Below, piece by piece: positions 18,047-23,671 of a DNA stretch of 23,671 nt; the stretch's first letter is position 1, and every line of letters begins with the position of its first letter. Origin of the DNA: an uncultured Pelagibacteraceae bacterium (GTDB lineage Bacteria > Pseudomonadota > Alphaproteobacteria > Pelagibacterales > Pelagibacteraceae); NCBI GenBank assembly GCA_902557585.1, contig CACEBA010000010.1:1-23671 (forward strand). Reading direction: 5' to 3'. A program made the translations under genes and the position numbers. The notes under the pieces were generated by a model, which saw only the letters and a list, made by a program, of their open reading frames with translations, made no database searches and was not told the origin of the DNA.

Positions 18047-18727
18047 ATGAAAAAGATTGCACTCAGCATCATATTTATTTTTATTTGTTTTACCTCATAT
18101 AGCCATATTGGTCATTACACTAATTACAAAAAAATTGAGATGGAAATTTTAAGAAATAACGAATTAATAGGTTATAATTATTATTTTTTTTCAAAAAAAG
18201 ATGATGAGACAGTTGTTACTAATCAATTTAAATTTGATGTAAAACTTTTGGGTGCATCAATTTTTAAAGTAGAGGGTGTAGGAGAAGAAACATATTTAAA
18301 AGATCAATTAATTTCTTTCAATTCAAAAACTTTGCAGAATAAAAAAGAAAAATTTGTAAAATTAATTTTAAATAAAAAAACAAAAAAATTTGATATTGTG
18401 GGCTCTTCTTTCTCTGGTGAAGCTCCCCTTGAAAATGCTATTGGCAACTGGTGGAGTCATAAAATATTACAAGCTGGTAGCCAAATAAGCCCTATATCAG
18501 GCAGTATAAAAGAACAGATAGTTACTTTTGTTGGAAAAGAAAAAATAATAATTAATGGTGACGAATATGAGACTGATCATTTTAAATTAACCTCAAAAGA
18601 TATGACACTTCCAGAAGACAAAAAATTAAATTTTGATATTTGGTTGGATAAAAAAACTTCTTTAATAGTAAAAGTTACTTATCAAAGAATGGGGAATTGG
18701 GAGTATAGACTAAAGAATTACGAGTAA
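18047..18727 (+). CDS. Secreted DUF6134-like protein
   Basis: 226-residue protein with an N-terminal signal peptide (MKKIALSIIFIFICFTSYS, probable cleavage near residues 19-20), so it is likely periplasmic. The mature part is predicted to be mostly beta strand. NELIGYNYYFF, then FKFDVKLLGASIFKVEGVG, resembles the 'G-x-x-I-G ... F-x-V-x-L-L-G-x-x-x-(Y/F)' pattern that I associate with DUF6134; a calycin/LolA-like lipid-binding fold is possible but unproven. I use the ATG at 18047, not the TTG at 18038, because the ATG directly precedes the two lysines of the signal peptide. It is divergent from the yczE-like gene (40 bases) and ends one base before the convergent oxidoreductase stop. I cannot assign a function. 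Confidence 0.6.
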   Translation: MKKIALSIIFIFICFTSYSHIGHYTNYKKIEMEILRNNELIGYNYYFFSKKDDETVVTNQFKFDVKLLGASIFKVEGVGEETYLKDQLISFNSKTLQNKKEKFVKLILNKKTKKFDIVGSSFSGEAPLENAIGNWWSHKILQAGSQISPISGSIKEQIVTFVGKEKIIINGDEYETDHFKLTSKDMTLPEDKKLNFDIWLDKKTSLIVKVTYQRMGNWEYRLKNYE

Positions 18728-18728
18728 T

Positions 18729-19700
18729 TTATCTATTTATTTTCCTATAAAGATCGTTTGCACTTATCCATCCCGACTCAAATCTTGGTCCGTTAAACCA
18801 ATCAGCACATACACCTAAATTTAATTTAGAATTCCAATAACTTTTTAATTTTAAAGGGTTTGAATTTGAAGAATACATCCATCCATGATTTAATGAAAAA
18901 AGTATTTTTGTCCGCTTTATTCCTGATAATTGAAAAAATTTATTGATCAAAATTTTGGAATTAATTTTTTTATTTAATTTATTTTGTTTTATTTTTTTAT
19001 TTGCCCAATTAAATGTACTTTGTAACGTCCAAAGATCAGTTTTACTCTTAAATCTTTTCTTACTATTTTCATAACCAGCCCAACCTAAAATTTTATCATT
19101 AAATAAAAAACTACTTAAATTTAAATTAGTTTTTTTTATTTCTATTAAAACAGTGATATTAGCATCCATTTTAATTTTTTCTCTAATGAAAGAATTTTGA
19201 ATATATTTTTTTGATAATTTTTTTAATTGAGGAAATGGACATGTTAAAATTAAATTTTCATAAGTCTTAATCATTCCATTGCTAAACGTTAAATTCCATT
19301 TTTTATTTGAAAAACTTATTTTTTTAAGCTCACTTTGAAAATTACACTTAATATCTTTTAATAGATATTTGCTAATATCGCTATTTCCTTTTGTGCCAAT
19401 AATCTTGATATGGTTTTTGTTTTCTTTTTTTTTTTCACTTAAAAATTTATGATTTCCACCCCAAAGTTTTAGTATATTTTTCTCTATAAGCATTTTAGTA
19501 AACTTCTTAAACTCCATACTTTTTGGAGAAAAATATTGAGCCCCATGGTCAAATCCTCTCTTTTCATCTAATCTTTTGAATGAAGATCTGCCACCAAGTC
19601 CTCTTGCCTTATCATACAAATCTACAGAATGTTTTTTGCTTAGAAGATTAGCGATAGTCGCTCCAGAAATTCCTGAGCCAATTACACAAAAATTTCTCAT
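18729..19700 (-). CDS. Renalase-like FAD-dependent oxidoreductase (COG3380 type)
   Basis: 323-residue flavoprotein of the amine-oxidase-like fold. The N-terminal FAD-binding motif is VIGSGISGATIANLL (GxGxxG at residues 8-13). It is followed by YDKARGLGGRSS with the family arginine, and FDHGAQYF near residue 51, a hallmark of renalase-like proteins. The C-terminal FAD motif is LGVCADWFNGPRFESGW. The middle is strongly lysine/asparagine rich, and the coding strand has an 11-A run at 19425-19435. Renalases oxidise aberrant dihydro-NAD(P) isomers; that reaction is a family analogy only. The start overlaps the tldE stop by four bases (ATGA), so it is the last gene of the tldD-tldE transcript. No signal peptide is seen, so it is probably cytoplasmic. 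Confidence 0.82.
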   Translation of the reverse strand: MRNFCVIGSGISGATIANLLSKKHSVDLYDKARGLGGRSSFKRLDEKRGFDHGAQYFSPKSMEFKKFTKMLIEKNILKLWGGNHKFLSEKKKENKNHIKIIGTKGNSDISKYLLKDIKCNFQSELKKISFSNKKWNLTFSNGMIKTYENLILTCPFPQLKKLSKKYIQNSFIREKIKMDANITVLIEIKKTNLNLSSFLFNDKILGWAGYENSKKRFKSKTDLWTLQSTFNWANKKIKQNKLNKKINSKILINKFFQLSGIKRTKILFSLNHGWMYSSNSNPLKLKSYWNSKLNLGVCADWFNGPRFESGWISANDLYRKINR

Positions 19701-21013
19701 TTACCAGCAACTGTCATGCCTTCAATCATCATGGTTGGTGAGTTCGTAGAATATTCATAATCTAAATCATTTGCTAAAAACATATTTTTAAACATATGCT
19801 TAAAATTTCCTGCAATAGTTATTTCATTTATGGGGTATTTAAATTGACCATCCTCTACTAAAAATCCAGTCGCTCCAACAGAATAATCTCCAGTTACAAG
19901 ATTACTTCCATGACCTATTGTTTCTGTAATATAGATACACTTAGAGTTAATTTTTAACAATTCTTCATAACTTTGTTTTCCATTCTCAAAATAGAGATTT
20001 GTAGTACCTCCACTTCTTCCATTTGATTGAAGGTTTAACTTTCTACCATTGTAGGAATCTACAAGATAATTTTTAAGCTCACCCTCCTTTACTAATCTGA
20101 GTGTTTCAGATTTAACACCTTCTGAGTCAAAATTTTTTGAGCCTAAACCCTTAATTATATCTGGTTTGTCAATAATGTTGATAGAATTAGAAAATATCTG
20201 CTTATTTATTTGGTCTTTAAGAAACGAAGTTCCTCTGGCAATTGCAGAAGATGAAATTGCACTAGCAAAAGCGCTAAGCATACCTTTTGCTATTCTCTTA
20301 TCAAATATAACGCTTAACTTTTCACTTCCTATTTTTTTCGGACTTAGTTTTCTTATTGTATGATGACTTGCCAGTTTACCTAGTGTCTGAGGATCTTTGA
20401 TATCATCTAAATATCTTTTACTTGAATATTCATAATCTCTTTCCATGCTATTATCGTCTTTAGCAACAGCTACACACGATGCCGTAAATGAAGATGTCTT
20501 ATAACCACTGCAAAAACCATCGCTATTTGCTAAAATAAAATTAGATTTGTTTTCAGTAAAACTGGACTCAGTGTTTATTATTTTATTATCTACAGCTGCC
20601 GTATTTTCTAATTCTTTTAAATACTCAATTTTTTTGTAATTCTCTATATGAGTGCTATCATAAATATTTAATTTTTTATGATTATCTGCAAGTAAATTTT
20701 TATCTGGTAAGGAATTAAACTCATCATCAGGAGTAATTTTAGTTGTTTCATAACATTTCTCTATAAGGGTATTTAAATTCTCATCTAATAAATTTGATGA
20801 AGAGATTGAAGATTTTTTCTTACCTATATAGATATCAATACTAAATGCTAATCCATCAGATCTATTGGACTCATCTAAATTTTTATTTCTAAAATTAACT
20901 GTTTCAGAAATAGAATGACCTATTTTAACGCTGGCGTCTGTTGCTCCAATTTTCTTCGCAAGATCTAAACAATACGCAGCTTTGTCTTTTAAAAAATCTT
21001 GATCTTTAATCAT
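19697..21013 (-). CDS. pmbA: Metalloprotease-associated subunit TldE/PmbA
   Basis: 438-residue partner of TldD. TldD/TldE form a heterodimeric protease that, in studied bacteria, trims unfolded peptides, degrades the antitoxin CcdA and removes leader peptides from microcin B17. TldE itself has no zinc motif, as seen here. Family blocks include DASVKIGHSISETVNFRN near the N-terminus, LYFENGKQSYEELL, ITETIGHGSNLVTGDYSVGA (note TIGHG where TldD has HEAIGH), and the C-terminal NSPTMMIEGMTVAGK. It is 3 bases downstream of tldD, which supports equal production of both subunits, and its end overlaps the flavoprotein start. Length and motifs are complete. Confidence 0.93.
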   Translation of the reverse strand: MIKDQDFLKDKAAYCLDLAKKIGATDASVKIGHSISETVNFRNKNLDESNRSDGLAFSIDIYIGKKKSSISSSNLLDENLNTLIEKCYETTKITPDDEFNSLPDKNLLADNHKKLNIYDSTHIENYKKIEYLKELENTAAVDNKIINTESSFTENKSNFILANSDGFCSGYKTSSFTASCVAVAKDDNSMERDYEYSSKRYLDDIKDPQTLGKLASHHTIRKLSPKKIGSEKLSVIFDKRIAKGMLSAFASAISSSAIARGTSFLKDQINKQIFSNSINIIDKPDIIKGLGSKNFDSEGVKSETLRLVKEGELKNYLVDSYNGRKLNLQSNGRSGGTTNLYFENGKQSYEELLKINSKCIYITETIGHGSNLVTGDYSVGATGFLVEDGQFKYPINEITIAGNFKHMFKNMFLANDLDYEYSTNSPTMMIEGMTVAGK

Positions 21014-21016
21014 TAA

Positions 21017-22429
21017 TTAGAGTTTTGTTCCACCGACTGTCATTTTATCAATTAATATAGATGGTTGTGCTACACCGACAGGAACTCCTTGACCAGCTTT
21101 ACCACATGTGCCTATTCCGGGGTCTAACATCATATCGTTACCAACCATAGAAACTTCCTTTAAAATTGAAGGGCCATCTCCTATTAATGTTGCTCCTTTT
21201 ATTGGAGATCCGATTTTACCGTTAACAATTTCATAAGCCTCTGTACAATTAAAAACAAATTTTCCTGAGGTAATATCTACTTGTCCACCCCCAAAGCTAA
21301 CTGCAAAAATACCTTTATCAACAGATTTGATCATCTCATCTTGAGTTTGCTTTCCACTTAACATCATTGTATTTCTCATTCTCGGTAAAACTACGTGTCT
21401 GTAGTTTTCTCTTCTTCCTGAGCCAGTTGATCTTGTGTTCATTAAACGAGCATTCAGTCGGTCTTGCATAAAGTTTTTTAAAATTCCATTTTCAATTAAG
21501 ACAGTTCTTTCGGTTGGAGTACCCTCGTCATCTATTGTGAGACTACCTCTTCTATTATCTATAGTACCGTCATCAACAATTGTGACACCTTCACTTGCAA
21601 CTTTCTGCCCCATCAGGTTGTGAAATGCTGATGTTTTTTTTCTGTTAAAATCACCCTCTAGACCATGCCCAATCGCTTCATGAATTAATATTGCTGGCCA
21701 GCCTGGTCCTAGAACTACTTTCATTTCACCAGCTGGTGCGGGTTTACTTTCTAAATTTACTGAAGCAATTCTAAAAGCTTCTTCACACACACTTTTCCAA
21801 TTATCATTTTGCAAATAATCATCATAAGACTGTCTTCCTCCAATGCCATACACGCCTGTTTCTTTTCTACCATCTTTTTCAAGCATTACAGAAACATTAA
21901 ATCTTATTAATGGTCTGATATCTGTAATTGCCTCACCACCTGATCTGATTATTTCAATTGACTTATGTTCTCCTAAAAAATTTGCTGTAACCTGCTTTAC
22001 GGCTCCATCTTTTTTTCTTAAGTACTCATTTACTTTATTTAAAACTTCAAGCTTTGAATTTAAAGTTTTTTGTTCTATCGGATTTATATCGTTATAAAAT
22101 TTTTTGTTAGATTTTGGTATTTCATTATTATAAGTACCTTTAATTGACTTCATTGTTGACTGAAGATTCTCTGCTGAACTTTTTAAAGAGTCTTTTGATA
22201 TTTCGTTTGAATAGGAGTAAGCAACAACCTCGTCAGATACTGCTCTAAATCCAAAACCTAAATCAGAACTATAGTTTGAGCTCTTAATCTTATTATCGTC
22301 TAAAACGATTGACTCTGACTTTGAGTCCTCCAAATATAGCTCTCCATCATCACAGTTTTTTAAAGTGTCTGACACAATATTTTCTGCATCTTTTCTTGCT
22401 AAGTCAGATTTATCAAAAAAATTACTCAT
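21017..22429 (-). CDS. tldD: Zinc metalloprotease subunit TldD
   Basis: 470-residue catalytic subunit of the TldD/TldE protease. The metal site is HEAIGHGLEGDFNRK with His250, Glu251 and His255 (HExxxH). Cys442 in GTCGKAGQGVP fits the third zinc ligand reported for this family. Other conserved parts are GGRQSYDDYL near residue 197, GSLTIDDEGTP near 296, and the C-terminal PSILIDKMTVGGTKL. Length is typical. The ATG at 22429 has no Shine-Dalgarno site. It is the first gene of a three-gene unit with tldE and a renalase-like flavoprotein. I looked for a nearby small precursor-like ORF that it might process as in microcin maturation and did not find one, so a housekeeping role is more likely. Confidence 0.96.
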   Translation of the reverse strand: MSNFFDKSDLARKDAENIVSDTLKNCDDGELYLEDSKSESIVLDDNKIKSSNYSSDLGFGFRAVSDEVVAYSYSNEISKDSLKSSAENLQSTMKSIKGTYNNEIPKSNKKFYNDINPIEQKTLNSKLEVLNKVNEYLRKKDGAVKQVTANFLGEHKSIEIIRSGGEAITDIRPLIRFNVSVMLEKDGRKETGVYGIGGRQSYDDYLQNDNWKSVCEEAFRIASVNLESKPAPAGEMKVVLGPGWPAILIHEAIGHGLEGDFNRKKTSAFHNLMGQKVASEGVTIVDDGTIDNRRGSLTIDDEGTPTERTVLIENGILKNFMQDRLNARLMNTRSTGSGRRENYRHVVLPRMRNTMMLSGKQTQDEMIKSVDKGIFAVSFGGGQVDITSGKFVFNCTEAYEIVNGKIGSPIKGATLIGDGPSILKEVSMVGNDMMLDPGIGTCGKAGQGVPVGVAQPSILIDKMTVGGTKL

Positions 22430-22514
22430 GAGGATTACATAATAGTTTATTTTCTCTTTTCAACTGCTCTTTTAACACATGTACAAAATTCGTTAAAAAG
22501 ATAACTATTAAAAT

Positions 22515-22862
22515 ATGAAAGTATATTTCAATAATTCATGTAAAATTTGTAGATCTGAAATAAATTTATATAAAAAAGAAAAAATAGAAGAAATAGATTG
22601 GGTAGATATCACCAACAATGATCAAGCAGAAAAAGAGACTAATAAAAATGATAAGGAGCTTTTGAGGAGATTACATGTAAAAGATGATGACAAGGTTTTA
22701 GAAGGAGCTGAAGCCTTTTTATATGTTTGGAAGAAAATACCTAAATATAGATTTTTATATAAATTTTTTAAGCTTCCAATAATTTTTACGATTTTTGATT
22801 ATGGATACGAAATAATCGCTTACTTTTTGTATCTTAAAAATAAAAAACAATTAAAAAACTAA
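22515..22862 (+). CDS. DCC-family (DUF393) thiol-disulfide-like protein
   Basis: 115-residue protein with an N-terminal thioredoxin-like CxxC: Cys9 and Cys12 in VYFNNSCKICRSEI. Relatives usually have Asp-x-x-C-x-x-C (hence 'DCC'); here the acidic position is Asn6. Further family features are WVDITN near residue 34, LHVKDDDKVLEGAEAFLYVWKK (about residues 54-74) and a more hydrophobic C-terminal part. Despite the common name, the biochemical activity of the family is poorly established. There is no signal peptide, so a cytoplasmic site is likely, perhaps membrane-associated by its C-terminus (residues 87-108). It is divergent from tldD across 85 bases and its stop overlaps the next, convergent gene by four bases. 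Confidence 0.78.
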   Translation: MKVYFNNSCKICRSEINLYKKEKIEEIDWVDITNNDQAEKETNKNDKELLRRLHVKDDDKVLEGAEAFLYVWKKIPKYRFLYKFFKLPIIFTIFDYGYEIIAYFLYLKNKKQLKN

Positions 22863-23152
22863 GCTAAAAAAAATATCATAATTTCACTTAGCAAAGACAT
22901 TGAAAGCATAAACATTATTAAGACAATTGAATACATCAACGTTATAATTCTATTTCTTTTTCTTCTTAATTTGACAAACTCTTTATCATCTAAATCAGAG
23001 AAATCTCTAAGTCCAATTACGGGATAGTCGTAGCTCCATCTCCAAGTTGACTGACCTAATCTTGGGTCCAAACTGTTATAATATCTTATCCATGTAAGAA
23101 CATAACTTAAGATTATAAACAGAGTGATCATTAAAATTATTCCAAGAAGCAT
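22859..23152 (-). CDS. Unrecognised small membrane protein, two predicted helices
   Basis: 97 residues, family not recognised. A hydrophobic helix at about 2-22 and a second at about 68-95 flank a polar, well-structured-looking middle (TWIRYYNSLDPRLGQSTWRW, then DYPVIGLRDFSDLDDKEF), followed by a very basic LRRKRNR just before the second helix. By the positive-inside rule, the loop should face the cytoplasm and both ends the periplasm. The ATG at 23152 begins directly with the hydrophobic segment. It is 30 bases downstream of the partial gene on the same strand and probably shares its transcript. The aromatic-rich loop argues for a real protein and not a chance frame; the function is unknown. 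Confidence 0.65.
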   Translation of the reverse strand: MLLGIILMITLFIILSYVLTWIRYYNSLDPRLGQSTWRWSYDYPVIGLRDFSDLDDKEFVKLRRKRNRIITLMYSIVLIMFMLSMSLLSEIMIFFLA

Positions 23153-23182
23153 AGTAAATATTAATGAATATGTTTAAGTATA

Positions 23183-23671
23183 TTAATTGGCATTTTTAAG
23201 TCTTTTTCTAGCTATTAGATGAGTTAAGGAATCTACCATGGTGTCTGATGCCTTAAAAATTTCATTATTTTTAAATTCATGAGAAATATTTTTTTCAGGA
23301 TTTGTTTTATCTTCAATAACTATACCTTCGTCTGGAGAATTATTTTTAATATATATTAATAACAGCCATTCATCATCGGCTGCTTCATCCCATTTCACAA
23401 ATATCTCACCTGTCTCAAATCTTCTATCAATACATCTGAAAATTGACATATTTCTTGTTACATGTCTTTTATTTAATTGAAAAACTAAACTACTTGCACT
23501 TCTATAAAAACTTTCCAAAGAAAATTCAATTTTTTGTCTTGCAATTGTATAATCTTTTTCTTTTTTAAGAAGTGTTTCTCTGTCTTCATCTCCTTGAATT
23601 TTTACTCCTAAAGCCTCTACTCTTTCTCTAATTTTTTGGTCTCTTATAATTCGATATTTTTCTTTTAATTT
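23183..23671 (-). CDS. Unrecognised protein, 5' end outside window
   Basis: The frame is open from the right edge of the window to the stop at 23183, giving 162 visible residues. The first in-frame start-like codon (TTG at 23518) lies inside continuous coding sequence: upstream codons read KIRERVEALGVKIQGDED and then KKEKDYTIARQKIEF, so the true start is beyond 23671. The visible N-terminal part is charged and probably helical or coiled coil. The C-terminal part (SIFRCIDRRFETGEIFVKWD, WLLLIYIKN, GIVIEDKTNP) looks like a small mixed alpha/beta domain. No family is recognised and no membrane segment or known catalytic motif is visible. It lies 30 bases before the two-helix membrane protein on the same strand. 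Confidence 0.65.
   Translation of the reverse strand, partial: KLKEKYRIIRDQKIRERVEALGVKIQGDEDRETLLKKEKDYTIARQKIEFSLESFYRSASSLVFQLNKRHVTRNMSIFRCIDRRFETGEIFVKWDEAADDEWLLLIYIKNNSPDEGIVIEDKTNPEKNISHEFKNNEIFKASDTMVDSLTHLIARKRLKNAN

Noticed and set aside
22472..22498. Imperfect inverted repeat TTTAAC ... GTTAAA between tldD and the DCC gene
   Set aside because: Arms of six A/T-rich bases are expected by chance here; no T run follows, so it is not a terminator.

Overview
This window reads as a stretch of core chromosome from a small, AT-rich alphaproteobacterium of the SAR11 / Pelagibacterales type. The lineage call is an inference. It rests on the very low GC by eye, lysine/asparagine/isoleucine-rich proteins, almost no intergenic DNA, and several protein types that I associate with Alphaproteobacteria (a DUF2093 protein, a BamF/DUF3035-like lipoprotein, and a TIGR01459-type HAD protein next to ribF). 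I see no tRNA, rRNA, CRISPR array, insertion sequence, integrase or phage gene. No gap between genes exceeds 300 bases.

Layout from left to right. (1) 2-4680 (+): a lipid A / Kdo operon. It holds the 3' part of an MsbA-type lipid flippase ABC transporter, then waaA (Kdo transferase), lpxK (lipid A 4'-kinase) and an LpxL/HtrB-type late acyltransferase, all overlapping or stop-start coupled. (2) 4691-4882 (-): a small DUF2093 protein. (3) 4906-6731 (+): purD and rsmD, coupled by ATGA. (4) 6728-13159 (-): a long operon read from right to left, with a HAD-family protein, ribF, ileS, lspA, a BamF-like lipoprotein and a short pgi. (5) 13227-15318 (+): groES-groEL with a heat-shock-like promoter, strong Shine-Dalgarno sequences and a clear intrinsic terminator. 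(6) 15334-17362 (+): a possible 38-residue lysine-rich small protein, then typA/bipA. (7) 17359-18006 (-): a YczE-type membrane protein. (8) 18047-18727 (+): a secreted DUF6134-like protein. (9) 18729-22429 (-): tldD, tldE/pmbA and a renalase-like FAD oxidoreductase. (10) 22515-23671: a DCC-family thiol protein (+), then a two-helix membrane protein and a partial unknown gene (both -).

The genes mostly serve envelope building (lipid A, Kdo, lipoprotein processing, outer-membrane assembly), translation and protein quality control (ileS, rsmD, typA, groESL, tldDE), and basic metabolism (purD, ribF, pgi). I found no convincing undescribed multi-gene system. The observations most worth a second look are: the restriction of canonical Shine-Dalgarno sites to the chaperonin genes; the repeated 4-bp overlaps of convergent stop codons with no terminator; the homopolymer runs of 11-12 bases inside essential-type genes; the small basic ORF between groEL and typA; and the cluster of unrecognised small genes at the right edge. 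Several genes have an in-frame TTG a few codons upstream of a better-supported ATG; in each case I chose the ATG and gave the reason.
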